Assembly: GCF_014205845.1 (NCBI RefSeq)
Contig: NZ_JACHCR010000001.1
Coordinates: forward strand, 1 to 64,000
DNA: 64,000 nt
Source of the DNA: Mucilaginibacter cryoferens
GTDB lineage: Bacteria; Bacteroidota; Bacteroidia; Sphingobacteriales; Sphingobacteriaceae
Reading direction: 5' to 3'
How positions within the stretch are numbered: position 1 is the stretch's first letter; the number at the start of each line of letters is the position of its first letter. A program made the translations under genes and the position numbers. The notes beneath the pieces were generated by a model that saw only the letters and a program-made list of their open reading frames with translations, was not told the DNA's origin and did no database searches. Shown piece by piece: positions 45,666-54,563 of the stretch.

Positions 45666-46667
45666 ATGCTTATTAATCAATCCGTTATAGCCGACATTCA
45701 AGCCATAATTCATGACGCTAAAGACAAGGCAATTAAGCTGGTTGACCATGAGCGCACGCTAATGTATTGGCAAATAGGACAACGCGTTTTCGAAGAAGAA
45801 CAACAAGGAAAAGACCGGGCAGATTATGGTAATTATCTCACTAAATTTATTGCTGATCAGTTAGAGCCAGAATATGGCAGCGGATTCTCAAAAAGACAAA
45901 TAGAGTTATTTCGTCAATTTTACCGCACTTTCCCAATTGCGAACGCAGTGCGTTCGCAATTGGGCTGGACACATTACAAGATATTGTTACGTATTGATAG
46001 CCAAGACAAAATAGACTTTTACATAGCGGAAGCGATAAAAAATAACTGGACGACCCGCCAATTAGAGCGTCAAATCCATAGTAGTTTATGGGAACGGCTA
46101 TTAATGAGTAACGAGAGGGAAAACGTATTAGCTGTAGCGCGAAATGAAAAGCAGCCATCAGATGCTAAAGAGATTATTAAAGACCCAATGTACCTTGAAT
46201 TTTTAGGATTACACCGCGAAGCATCATATTATGAAAAAGACCTGGAACAAGCTATAATTACTCATCTGCACGATTTTTTATTAGAGATGGGTAATGGTTT
46301 TGCATTTGTGGCAAGGCAAAAAAGGTTACATATTGAAGGTGATGAATTTTTCATTGATCTTGTTTTTTATAATCGTCTCCTACAATGTTTTGTGATTATA
46401 GAAATAAAAACTACAAAGTTTACCCATCAGGATATTGGTCAGTTACAGATGTATGTAAACTATTATGACCGGTTAGAAAAGAAAGACTTTGAAAATCCAA
46501 CCATTGGTATTTTACTATGTGCAGAAAAAAACAATGCGGTTGTAAAGATCTCCCTACCAGAAAATAACAAAACCATCTTTGCCAGTGAGTATAAACTGTA
46601 TTTACCTACCGAACAACAACTAATAGCGGAGGTTAAAAAAGAAATTGAAAAAAGGGATAAAATATAA
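45666..46667 (+). CDS. DUF1016 family PD-(D/E)XK nuclease
   Basis: A 333-residue protein of the YhcG/DUF1016 family. The N-terminal helical domain includes the Trp-rich YWQIGQRV and QLGWTHYKILLRI. The C-terminal half carries the nuclease fold with DEFFIDLVFYNRLLQCFVIIEIKT, where the spaced Asp and the EIK lysine are the expected active-site residues. Biological role is unsettled in the family. The ATG at 45666 is preferred over a TTG at 45657 because the latter lies in the promoter element. The gene contains a 33-bp palindrome at 45932-45964. Confidence 0.9.
   Translation: MLINQSVIADIQAIIHDAKDKAIKLVDHERTLMYWQIGQRVFEEEQQGKDRADYGNYLTKFIADQLEPEYGSGFSKRQIELFRQFYRTFPIANAVRSQLGWTHYKILLRIDSQDKIDFYIAEAIKNNWTTRQLERQIHSSLWERLLMSNERENVLAVARNEKQPSDAKEIIKDPMYLEFLGLHREASYYEKDLEQAIITHLHDFLLEMGNGFAFVARQKRLHIEGDEFFIDLVFYNRLLQCFVIIEIKTTKFTHQDIGQLQMYVNYYDRLEKKDFENPTIGILLCAEKNNAVVKISLPENNKTIFASEYKLYLPTEQQLIAEVKKEIEKRDKI
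45932..45964. repeat. 33-bp perfect palindrome inside the DUF1016 gene
   Basis: Arms CCCAATTGCGAACGCA and TGCGTTCGCAATTGGG meet around one central G. The + strand encodes PIANAVRSQLG and the minus strand, in register, PIANALRSQLG. Confidence 0.9.
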
Positions 46668-46782
46668 TATTAAAAAAATCATAAAACCAGAAAGCCATTT
46701 GAATTTATCTTAGATAGGTCCGTAGAGGATTAATGGACGAAGGAGCAAAGACTTTTTTGCTGAGTGGATAATATCTATATCA

Positions 46783-46833
46783 ATCATCTGCACATCTAAA
46801 ATCTGAAATCTGCACATCTATATATCTGCATAT
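46783..46833. repeat. AGATGTGCAAAT-type low-complexity repeat
   Basis: Repeated ATCTGCACATCT and AAATCTGAAATC words, the inverse of those at 14320-14365, 14535-14570 and 54317-54391. The rest of the 46668-46911 gap holds purine-rich wording (GGACGAAGGAGCAAAGAC) and no gene. Confidence 0.6.
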
Positions 46834-46911
46834 TTAATACCTCCCAAAACAAACCCACGCACAACACGATCTTTACAATGGCTTTTTGTATTTTTACAAC
46901 TCAATTTAATT

Positions 46912-48591
46912 ATGGAAAATAAACCCATAGCCCGCACGCTTCGTTTACTCTCGCAACTCATGGAACTGCATGAGGTTAATCCGTTTAAAATTAAGTCGAT
47001 AGCTAATGCCGCTTTTAAGGTTGATAAACTGCCCTTCCCTATTGCCGGTAAAACCCTGGCCGAACTGGAAAAAGTTGATGGCATTGGCAAAAGCATTGCC
47101 GGTAAAATAATTGAACTTTTTGAAACCAGCACCATTGCCGAAATGGACGAACTGCTGACCAACACGCCCGAAGGCGTGGTAGAAATGATGCACATTAAGG
47201 GTATTGGCCCTAAAAAGGTAGCCATTATTTGGAAGGAGCTGGGAATTGAAAACACGGGCGAGCTTTATTATGCCTGTAACGAGAACCGCCTGATTGAGGC
47301 CAAAGGTTTCGGACTGAAAACACAGGAAGAAATTCGTAAGGCTATCGAGTTCAGGATGGCCAACAATGGCAAATTTTTGTTTGCACAGGTAGAGAAAGAG
47401 GCCAACGAACTGATGGATGAGGTGAAAGCTGTATTCCCCGGCGCACTAAAACATTTTGCGGGCGAGTTTAGAAGATTGAACGATATTATCACCGAAATTG
47501 TAATTGTAATTGGCAGTATTGACCAGGAAGTTGCCTACAATACCTTCTTACAATCGGAAATATTGCAGAACGTGGCGCAGAATGAAAACCATATTTCGGG
47601 TGAATTGAAAAATGGCCTGTTGGTTGATATTATTTGTGTAGACAAAGCTGATTATTACTTAGAGCTATTTAAAAACACCGGCACCGACGATCATGTACAG
47701 GCCGTATTAGACCGGATTAACACTCCACTGGAGCAACCCGAAACCGAAGAACTGATTTATACCAAAGCCGGCCTGGCCTGGATGCAGCCAGAACTGCGCG
47801 AGGGTACCATGTTTATTGAAAAGGCCGAAAAGAACGAATTGCCAACCCTTATTAATTGGCACGATCTTAAAGGCAGTCTGCATAACCACAGCACCTGGAG
47901 CGACGGCGTTAACACGCTGGAAGAAATGGCCTTATATTGCCGTGATACCCTGAAACTGGAATACCTGGGCATGTGCGACCACAGTAAAAGCGCCTTTTAT
48001 GCCAAAGGTTTAACTATTGAACGGGTACTGCAACAACAGGAAGAGATTGACCACCTAAACAAAAAGCTGGATGGTTTTCATATATTTAAAGGTATAGAAT
48101 CTGACATACTATATGATGGATCACTGGATTACCCGGATGAGATCTTAAAAAAGTTTGATTTTATAGTGGCATCGGTACACTCCATACTTAAAATGGATGA
48201 GGCAAAGGCAACATCACGGTTGATAACCGCTATTGAAAATCCTTACACTACCATGTTAGGCCACCCTACCGGTAGATTACTATTAAGCCGTAAAGGCTAT
48301 CCTATTGATTATAAAAAAGTTATAGATGCCTGCGCTGCCAATAACGTGGTGATTGAGATAAATGCCAACCCACTGAGGCTTGACCTTGACTGGCGCTGGC
48401 ACCAATATGCATTAGATAAAGGTGTGATGCTATCCATTAACCCGGATGCCCACCGTTTGGAAGGTCATTTGGATATGCATTACGGCGTTTTGGTTGCCCG
48501 CAAAGGAGGTTTGAATAAGGAAATGTGCTTAAATGCGTTATCGTTACCGGATATTACCAAGGTTTTTGAAAAGAAAAAAGCAGGGAAATAG
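46912..48591 (+). CDS. polX: PolX-like protein: helix-hairpin-helix, Pol beta-like and PHP domains
   Basis: A 559-residue protein of the bacterial PolX architecture, a family linked to base-excision repair. Helix-hairpin-helix motifs (VDGIGKSIAGKI, IKGIGPKKVAIIW) come first, then a Pol beta-like palm (about 150-300), then a complete PHP phosphoesterase domain (about 325-550). All expected PHP metal ligands are visible (HNHSTWSDG, MCDHSK, GIESD, SVHS, GHPTG, NPDAH). In the palm, the usual DxD reads E195-I-V197, so polymerase activity may be lost. Confidence 0.92.
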   Translation: MENKPIARTLRLLSQLMELHEVNPFKIKSIANAAFKVDKLPFPIAGKTLAELEKVDGIGKSIAGKIIELFETSTIAEMDELLTNTPEGVVEMMHIKGIGPKKVAIIWKELGIENTGELYYACNENRLIEAKGFGLKTQEEIRKAIEFRMANNGKFLFAQVEKEANELMDEVKAVFPGALKHFAGEFRRLNDIITEIVIVIGSIDQEVAYNTFLQSEILQNVAQNENHISGELKNGLLVDIICVDKADYYLELFKNTGTDDHVQAVLDRINTPLEQPETEELIYTKAGLAWMQPELREGTMFIEKAEKNELPTLINWHDLKGSLHNHSTWSDGVNTLEEMALYCRDTLKLEYLGMCDHSKSAFYAKGLTIERVLQQQEEIDHLNKKLDGFHIFKGIESDILYDGSLDYPDEILKKFDFIVASVHSILKMDEAKATSRLITAIENPYTTMLGHPTGRLLLSRKGYPIDYKKVIDACAANNVVIEINANPLRLDLDWRWHQYALDKGVMLSINPDAHRLEGHLDMHYGVLVARKGGLNKEMCLNALSLPDITKVFEKKKAGK

Positions 48592-48690
48592 TTTGAGCAG
48601 CGATTTTTTGGACAAAGGACTTTTTGACAAAAAAATAAACATACAGTTCATTGGGCGCCATGACTAATGAACCAGTGAACTAATGAACCA

Positions 48691-49677
48691 ATGAACCAAC
48701 TAAGAGATAAAATACGTTCTATACAATTATCAAACGTAAAACCTAAACTACTGGTTATAGGCGATTTGATGATTGATCATTATATTATAGGTGGAGCAAC
48801 AAGGCTTTCGCCAGAGGCGCCGGTACCTATCGTGAACGTAAAAAAGGAAACTTATACCCTCGGCGGCGCGGGTAATGTGGTGCAAAACCTGGTAGCACTA
48901 GGTGCAAATGTTACCGTTGCCGGTGTTATTGGCGATGATGATGCAGCGGCCCGGGTTATTAACATACTAAGCAGCGAAGGGGTTGAAACACATACTATTA
49001 TTAAAGATAGCAGCAGGCCAACTACGGTTAAAACCAGGATTTTGGCGGGCAGCCACCAGTTGGCAAGGGTAGATAGAGAGGTTACAGATGCCGTTTCAAT
49101 GGCTATAGAAGATGAGCTGATTGGCAAATTAGGCCAATATATTGAGCAGGCGGATATGGTGCTGTTATCCGATTATAATAAAGGCCTGTTTTCGCCATCG
49201 TTAACACAACGCGTTATTATTGAGGCTACTAAACATGGTAAAAAGGTAGTGATTGACCCTAAAGGACTAAACTACGAAAAATATAAAGGCGCTTTCATCA
49301 TCAAACCAAACCGAAAGGAACTGGCCGAAGCGGCAAAAGCCGAAAAAATAAATTCGGTAGAAACATTGCAAGAGGCATCAAAGGTAATATTTGAGCAAAC
49401 CGGCACCGAATATATTGTGGTTACCCTATCCGAAGAAGGTATGGTAATACTCACCGAACTAACTCACAAGCTGTTACCGGTAAAAGCCACCGAAGTATTT
49501 GATGTAACCGGCGCCGGCGATACTGTACTGGCAACCATGGCCTATTTTATAGCTGCCGGCCTTACTGTTGAGGAAGCCTGCGAACTGGCCAACCATGCCG
49601 CCGCTATTGTAATACGCCACGTGGGTAGTGCTACTACTACTATTGATGAGATAGTTAGGGATATGGAAAGAAACTAA
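48691..49677 (+). CDS. rfaE1: D-glycero-beta-D-manno-heptose-7-phosphate kinase
   Basis: PfkB-family kinase that phosphorylates heptose 7-phosphate at C1 in ADP-heptose synthesis. The 328 residues correspond to the N-terminal half of E. coli HldE. Motifs: GDLMIDHYIIGGATRLSPEAP (first 11 residues of it are the family start), GGAGNVVQNL, SDYNKGL and DVTGAGDTVLA with the catalytic Asp. First gene of the heptose cluster. The start ATG sits in a run of AATGAACC words. Confidence 0.94.
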   Translation: MNQLRDKIRSIQLSNVKPKLLVIGDLMIDHYIIGGATRLSPEAPVPIVNVKKETYTLGGAGNVVQNLVALGANVTVAGVIGDDDAAARVINILSSEGVETHTIIKDSSRPTTVKTRILAGSHQLARVDREVTDAVSMAIEDELIGKLGQYIEQADMVLLSDYNKGLFSPSLTQRVIIEATKHGKKVVIDPKGLNYEKYKGAFIIKPNRKELAEAAKAEKINSVETLQEASKVIFEQTGTEYIVVTLSEEGMVILTELTHKLLPVKATEVFDVTGAGDTVLATMAYFIAAGLTVEEACELANHAAAIVIRHVGSATTTIDEIVRDMERN

Positions 49678-49823
49678 TTTTTAGATCTTCTGACTTTTGG
49701 ATGAGGGATTTTTGGAATAAAGAGCAAGGACTTTGGAAGAAAGATAAGGACAAATTTACCCGGGGCACCAAATAAATTTACAATAAAACGTGCGCTTAAT
49801 ACGTAGTACGATAACTTAAAACA

Positions 49824-50381
49824 ATGGTTTTAAAAGAACTTAGAGATCATCAGCATACCATACAATTGGTAATTGATACGCTGGCCGGCGATATTGAAAC
49901 GGCTTGCAAAATGATGACCGATACCTTAACCGCCGGTAATAAAGTACTGTTTGCCGGCAACGGCGGCAGCGCCGCTGATGCACAGCACCTTGCGGCCGAA
50001 TTAACCGGCCGTTTTGTAAAAGAACGCAAGGCTTTACCCGGCATTGCATTAACGGTTGATACTTCGGCAATTACGGCTATTGCTAATGATTACCATTACG
50101 ATAGGGTATTTGCCCGCCAGGTGGAGGCTTTCGCCAAACCGGGCGACTTGTTTATAGGCATATCTACCAGTGGTAACAGCCAGGGAATTTTAAATGCTTT
50201 TGAAACTGCTACCCAATATGGCTGCAAAACACTGGGCTTATCGGGCAGGGATGGTGGCAAAATGACCGGAATTTGCGATCTTAACATCGTAATACCATCA
50301 AACGCCACGGCCCGGATACAGGAAATGCATATCCTGATAGGTCATATTATGTGCCAGGCCGTTGATGATATGTTTCAATAA
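49824..50381 (+). CDS. gmhA: D-sedoheptulose 7-phosphate isomerase
   Basis: Converts sedoheptulose 7-phosphate to D-glycero-D-manno-heptose 7-phosphate, the first step of ADP-heptose synthesis. A 185-residue SIS-domain protein with GNGGSAADAQHLAAELTGRF (about 50-69) and GISTSGNSQ. It ends 6 bases before the adenylyltransferase gene. Confidence 0.95.
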   Translation: MVLKELRDHQHTIQLVIDTLAGDIETACKMMTDTLTAGNKVLFAGNGGSAADAQHLAAELTGRFVKERKALPGIALTVDTSAITAIANDYHYDRVFARQVEAFAKPGDLFIGISTSGNSQGILNAFETATQYGCKTLGLSGRDGGKMTGICDLNIVIPSNATARIQEMHILIGHIMCQAVDDMFQ

Positions 50382-50387
50382 AAACTG

Positions 50388-50891
50388 ATGAGAATCGACC
50401 TCGAAAAAATACTTACCGGCAAAATCTGTGATTTGCCTACGCTAAAAAACCACATTCGCAACTGGCAAAGTGATGGTAAAAAAGTGGTTTTTACCAATGG
50501 CGTGTTCGATCTTTTACATATAGGTCATATCACCTACCTGGCTAAAGCTGCCGAACTGGGCGATAAACTTATCATTGGCTTAAATGCCGATAGCTCGGTT
50601 AAGCGTATCAAAGGCGAAAGCCGGCCGGTTAATGATGAGAGCAGCCGCGCAGCAATATTGGCGGCCCTGTTTTTTGTGGATGCAGTAGTTGTTTTTGAGG
50701 AAGATACCCCATTGAACCTGATCAGTACTTTGCTCCCCGATTACCTGGTAAAGGGGGCCGACTATTCGGTAGAAAACATAGTTGGCGCCAAAGAAGTGAT
50801 AGCCAACGGCGGCGAGGTAAAAACCATTAATTTTGTGGAGGGCTATTCCTCCACCTCAATAATTAACAAAATCAGGAACCAAATTTCCTGA
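50388..50891 (+). CDS. rfaE2: D-glycero-beta-D-manno-heptose 1-phosphate adenylyltransferase
   Basis: Transfers AMP to heptose 1-phosphate, giving ADP-heptose. A 167-residue nucleotidyltransferase equal to the C-terminal half of E. coli HldE: FTNGVFDLLHIGHITYLAKA with the HxGH motif, RIKGESRPVN, and a final YSSTSIINKI. Kinase and transferase are separate genes here. No gmhB phosphatase was found in the cluster. Confidence 0.95.
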   Translation: MRIDLEKILTGKICDLPTLKNHIRNWQSDGKKVVFTNGVFDLLHIGHITYLAKAAELGDKLIIGLNADSSVKRIKGESRPVNDESSRAAILAALFFVDAVVVFEEDTPLNLISTLLPDYLVKGADYSVENIVGAKEVIANGGEVKTINFVEGYSSTSIINKIRNQIS

Positions 50892-50903
50892 TAAAGCAGC
50901 AAC

Positions 50904-51872
50904 ATGAAGATATTGGTGATCCGCTTTAGCTCGATGGGAGATATTATATATACTACTCCTGTTGTGCGCTGCCTCAAAAAGCAGATCCCCGGTGCCGAAG
51001 TGCATTTTTTAACCAAGCCCGCTTTTAAATATATCTACGATAACAACCCTTATGTAGATAAACTACTGTTGTTAAAACCATCGCTTTCAGAAACGGTCAA
51101 CGATATTAAAGCCGAGAAATACGATCATATTGTTGACTTACATAATAACCTGCGTACCAGTATCATTAAGTTGCGTACAGGCATAAAAGCAAGCACCTAT
51201 AAAAAACAACCCATCAGAAAATGGCTTAGCCTCAAGTTTAAACTAAAACTGATAGCCCCTACCCATTTAGTTGACAGATACCTTAAGGCAGTGCAACCCT
51301 TAGGTGTTATAAACGACGGCCAACCTATTGATTATTACGTTAAAGCCGAGCATCAGTTAAGTAAATTACTGCCTCCATCGCATCAAAACGGGTATATTGC
51401 CTTTGTTATTGGAGCAACGCATTTTACTAAAAGGATGCCTAACCAAAAGATCATCAGCATCTGCAATCAGCTTAAATTACCGGTTGTATTGTTGGGTGGA
51501 AATGATGTAAAAGCCAATGGCGAAGTTATCGCGACGGTTATCGGCAATAATATTTACAATGCCTGCGGAGTAACGTCGCTGGATGAATCTGTTTACCTGG
51601 TATCAAAGGCCGAAAGTATTATAGGTTTTGATACCGGTTTAACCCATATTGCCGAAGCTTTTAACAAGCCCATAGTATCTGTTTGGGGCGGCACCGTACC
51701 CGAACTACTGGGCGTACAACCCTATATGGTTAAGGATGTGCTGGTTGCAGGTATCGATCTGAATTGCCGCCCATGCTCTAAATTCGGGTTAGAAAAATGC
51801 CCGCTCGGGCATTTTAAGTGCATGAATGAGATGCCCGAAGATGAGATTGTAGCTTTTGTGAACAAGGCATAG
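50904..51872 (+). CDS. Glycosyltransferase family 9 (heptosyltransferase-like)
   Basis: A 322-residue GT-B enzyme predicted to add heptose to the lipopolysaccharide inner core, using ADP-heptose made by the three genes before it. Motifs: VIRFSSMGDIIYTTPV at the N-terminus and GFDTGLTHIAEAF in the nucleotide-sugar site; also VVLLGGNDV. A C-terminal Cys cluster (NCRPCSKFGLEKCPLGHFKC) is common in GT9. It starts 12 bases after rfaE2, so it belongs to the same operon. Exact acceptor unknown. Confidence 0.92.
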   Translation: MKILVIRFSSMGDIIYTTPVVRCLKKQIPGAEVHFLTKPAFKYIYDNNPYVDKLLLLKPSLSETVNDIKAEKYDHIVDLHNNLRTSIIKLRTGIKASTYKKQPIRKWLSLKFKLKLIAPTHLVDRYLKAVQPLGVINDGQPIDYYVKAEHQLSKLLPPSHQNGYIAFVIGATHFTKRMPNQKIISICNQLKLPVVLLGGNDVKANGEVIATVIGNNIYNACGVTSLDESVYLVSKAESIIGFDTGLTHIAEAFNKPIVSVWGGTVPELLGVQPYMVKDVLVAGIDLNCRPCSKFGLEKCPLGHFKCMNEMPEDEIVAFVNKA

Positions 51873-51891
51873 CATTGGAGATAAAAATTTC

Positions 51892-51899
51892 TACATTTG
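51892..51899 (+). promoter_or_regulatory. -7 element of the beta-barrel gene (TACATTTG)
   Basis: Exact TAnnTTTG 28 bases before the ATG; a TTG at 51875 is a poor -33 candidate (14-base spacing). Confidence 0.5.
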
Positions 51900-51927
51900 T
51901 TTTACCGGTTAACCTAACCAAAATCCA

Positions 51928-52617
51928 ATGAAAAAACTGCTACTATCCTTATTTTTTGCAGCTTCGTCAATGGCTGCTTTTGCCCAATTACCCAGCATTG
52001 GTATTAAAGGGGGCGCCAATTTTGCAACAATAACCTCATCAGGCACCCCGGCTAATATGATTGCCGGTTCAAATGTGTATGCCAATTCCAGCACGGTTAC
52101 TTCTTTTAATTTGGGTGTTTTTGTTGATGTTAAACTGGGGCATTTTTCATTGCAGCCTGCCGTTAATTTCACAGGCAAAGGTGGCAAATTTAATGGCCCA
52201 ACCGGGCAGTTTCCTAACGGCTCGGTAAGTGAAATCGGTACCAAATACAACTTATATTATGTGCAGGTACCGCTTAACGTTGTTTACCACGTACCTTTTA
52301 TAGTGGGCGAATTTTATTTTGGTGCAGGTCCGTTTGTTGGGATGGGCGTTTATGGGCGAAAAAATCTATCGGCAGATAATAACAACAATGGTGTGCATAC
52401 CCTACTTTCCTCAAGCGGCAAAGTTGAGTTTGGCGACAATGGCGATATCCGCTCAGATGAGTATGGCGCCGGTGCCATTGCAGGTATCAAATTAAAAGGC
52501 GGCCTGCTCTTTAACCTCAATTATGATCTCGGTCTCTCCAACATCGCCCCCGATCAGGCCGGCAACAAATTCAAAAACCGTGTATTTGGCGCGTCGATAG
52601 GCTTTATTTTTTTATAG
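51928..52617 (+). CDS. PorT-like outer-membrane beta-barrel protein
   Basis: A 229-residue outer-membrane protein with a signal peptide (1-19, ending AAFAQ). About eight amphipathic strands begin with IGIKGGANFATI. It ends in an aromatic-poor but typical barrel strand (FGASIGFIFL). It belongs to the OMP_b-brl_2/PorT-like group common in Bacteroidota. Function unknown. Confidence 0.85.
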   Translation: MKKLLLSLFFAASSMAAFAQLPSIGIKGGANFATITSSGTPANMIAGSNVYANSSTVTSFNLGVFVDVKLGHFSLQPAVNFTGKGGKFNGPTGQFPNGSVSEIGTKYNLYYVQVPLNVVYHVPFIVGEFYFGAGPFVGMGVYGRKNLSADNNNNGVHTLLSSSGKVEFGDNGDIRSDEYGAGAIAGIKLKGGLLFNLNYDLGLSNIAPDQAGNKFKNRVFGASIGFIFL

Positions 52618-52696
52618 TTTAAAAGGATAACAGAAACAAAACATCCTTTATTTACTTACGTTTAAAGGGGAGTTAAAACACTCTTTTATTAATACC

Positions 52697-53173
52697 ATGA
52701 AAAAACTATTGCTCATCCGCCACGCCAAAGCCACCCACGAAAACGGGTACATTGATTTCGACCGCCCACTAAAACAATCGGGAAAAGAAGACGCGGTGTT
52801 GATGGCATCAATAATAAAAGGGCAATCCATTATCCCGCAATTTTTTGTTACCAGCCCCGCCCTGCGTACCCAAACAACGGCCGATATATTTACCGCGCAG
52901 CTCCAATTACCAACAGCCGGTACCGATAAAAGCATCTACGAAGCCAGCGAACAAACCTGGATAACAGTAATAAACAGCCTGCCAAACCAATATGATTTTA
53001 TAGCCGTTGTGGGCCATAACCCCGGTATCAGCCAGGCGTTATACTACCTTACCGGCCAAATTCGCGATCTGCCAACCTGCGCAGTGGCCCTTATCACCCT
53101 CGAAAACGACGACTGGCAATCTATCACTGAAGAAGACGGCCATCTGAGCTTTTTTGATTCGCCGAAAGGGTGA
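52697..53173 (+). CDS. SixA-like histidine phosphatase
   Basis: A 158-residue histidine phosphatase with the RHG-type motif LLIRHAKATHENG (His8 region) and second histidine in VVGHNPGIS. The small size and AKATHENGYIDFDRPL match SixA-type proteins, which in E. coli dephosphorylate an Hpt domain. A link to the Hpt protein at 37.8 kb is speculative. Confidence 0.88.
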   Translation: MKKLLLIRHAKATHENGYIDFDRPLKQSGKEDAVLMASIIKGQSIIPQFFVTSPALRTQTTADIFTAQLQLPTAGTDKSIYEASEQTWITVINSLPNQYDFIAVVGHNPGISQALYYLTGQIRDLPTCAVALITLENDDWQSITEEDGHLSFFDSPKG

Positions 53174-53222
53174 TTTAAGTCATAAGTCTGAGCTTCTTGT
53201 TTTTTTAACTTCAGATTTACAC

Positions 53223-54314
53223 CTACCCCACCTTGTAAGTCTTCCCAGGTAAACTGCGGATATACCCGTGCATTTCCATGTTGAGGAGGTTCATGGCGAG
53301 GGAACTCATGGGCATATTGGCTTTTATGGTAAGCTCATCAATAGCCAGGGGAGTTTTGTTTTGTTGTAAAATATCAAATATCAGCCGTTCATCATTGGTA
53401 AGATCAAGCGGGAGCGAAAACTGCTCCACAGGTTTGGCATTATCGGCCTTTTCCCAACCAAGACTAAAGGCCAGATCGGCCACGCAGGTAAGCAAACTTG
53501 CTTTATTATTGCGAATGAGGAAGTTACATCCCTCAGAATACACATCATCCAACCGGCCCGGAAAAGCAAAAACATCACGATTGTAGGAGTTGGCTATTTC
53601 GGCGGTTATTAACGCGCCGCCTTTCAAACTGGCTTCAATAACAACAGTGGCATCGGCCATACCGGCTACTATGCGGTTTCGCTGCGGAAAGTTCTCCCTA
53701 TCTGGCGTGGTTCCGGATGGGTATTCGGTAAGCAGGCCACCGTTTTCCAGCATTTTATCGGCTGTTGCCCGGTTAAGGCTGGGGTAAAGTCTATCCAATC
53801 CATGGCCCAGCACCCCTACTGTGGGTACGTTCATCTTTAAACATGCTTTATGCGCGGCAACATCAATACCCAAAGCCAGGCCACTCGCTATTAATACATT
53901 GTATTGTTGCAGTTCTTCAACAAGTTGATGACATAGCTGCTTCCCATAATCGGTAGCATTACGGGTACCCACTATGCTAATCACTTTGGGCATATTAAGT
54001 TCCATTTTGCCTTTTGCGTAAAGCAAAATGGGCGAATCGCCACAGTTTTTTAAGCGCTTAGGGTATCGGGCATCAGTATAATATATAATGTCGATGCCGT
54101 TTTTTTCTGCAAACAAAATCTCCTTTTCGGCCAGTTTCAATGCCTGTTCAAAATCCCATTGCCCCGCCCGCTTCTGACCAATGCCGGGTATGGTTGCCAT
54201 TTTAGCCGGCGAAGCTTTGAAAATTTCCTCGGCGCCACCCAAATAAGCCATCAATGATTTAGCCGCCACAGGGCCCAGATTTTTTACGAATGATAAAGCG
54301 ACGTTATAGATCAT
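53223..54314 (-). CDS. dprA: DNA-processing protein DprA
   Basis: Loads RecA on incoming single-stranded DNA during natural transformation. The 363-residue protein has N-terminal HhH-like helices, the Rossmann-type Smf domain (SIVGTRNATDYGKQL, ASGLALGIDVAAHKA, NFPQRNRIVAGM), and a C-terminal winged-helix domain (about 295-360). Intact, so the strain may be transformable, but no com genes are in the window. Confidence 0.94.
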   Translation of the reverse strand: MIYNVALSFVKNLGPVAAKSLMAYLGGAEEIFKASPAKMATIPGIGQKRAGQWDFEQALKLAEKEILFAEKNGIDIIYYTDARYPKRLKNCGDSPILLYAKGKMELNMPKVISIVGTRNATDYGKQLCHQLVEELQQYNVLIASGLALGIDVAAHKACLKMNVPTVGVLGHGLDRLYPSLNRATADKMLENGGLLTEYPSGTTPDRENFPQRNRIVAGMADATVVIEASLKGGALITAEIANSYNRDVFAFPGRLDDVYSEGCNFLIRNNKASLLTCVADLAFSLGWEKADNAKPVEQFSLPLDLTNDERLIFDILQQNKTPLAIDELTIKANMPMSSLAMNLLNMEMHGYIRSLPGKTYKVG

Positions 54315-54316
54315 TA

Positions 54317-54391
54317 ATGTGCAGGTTTTAGATTTCAGATGTGCAAATTAAGTTCAGATGTGCAAATTTCAGATGTGCAGACAAGCAAATT
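54317..54391. repeat. AGATGTGCAAAT-type low-complexity repeat
   Basis: Three imperfect units of CAGATGTGCAAATT between dprA and the BlaI promoter, related to 14320-14365, 14535-14570 and (inverted) 46783-46833. Confidence 0.7.
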
Positions 54392-54495
54392 AACAGCTAC
54401 TATCAATGATACGAACATACGGAATCCTAAAAAAATTAGCAAATTATTAATATACAAATTATACATCTATCTGAAATGTGCACGTTTATTTAAAA

Positions 54496-54559
54496 AACTA
54501 CAAAAATAGTTTGCAAACTATAAAAATAGTTATACCTTTATCTAACTATAAAAATAGTT
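54496..54559 (+). promoter_or_regulatory. Three BlaI-type operators around the blaI promoter
   Basis: Three 16-bp dyads AACTAT-A4-ATAGTT: 54496-54511 (one mismatch), 54516-54531 and 54544-54559 (both perfect). The -33 TTTG (54510-54513) lies between operators 1 and 2, and the -7 TACCTTTA (54533-54540) lies between operators 2 and 3, with a 19-base spacer. The third operator covers the expected start of transcription. This fits repression of the whole operon by its own BlaI protein. Confidence 0.85.
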
Positions 54560-54563
54560 TGCT

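Noticed and set aside
45666..46667. DUF1016 gene as part of a restriction or phage-defence island
   Set aside because: Neighbours are housekeeping genes (nitrilase-like, PolX), with no methyltransferase, helicase or toxin nearby; the gene stands alone.
54317..54391. CRISPR-like array of AGATGTGCAAAT units
   Set aside because: Units are imperfect, unevenly spaced, without unique spacers, and no cas gene is present.
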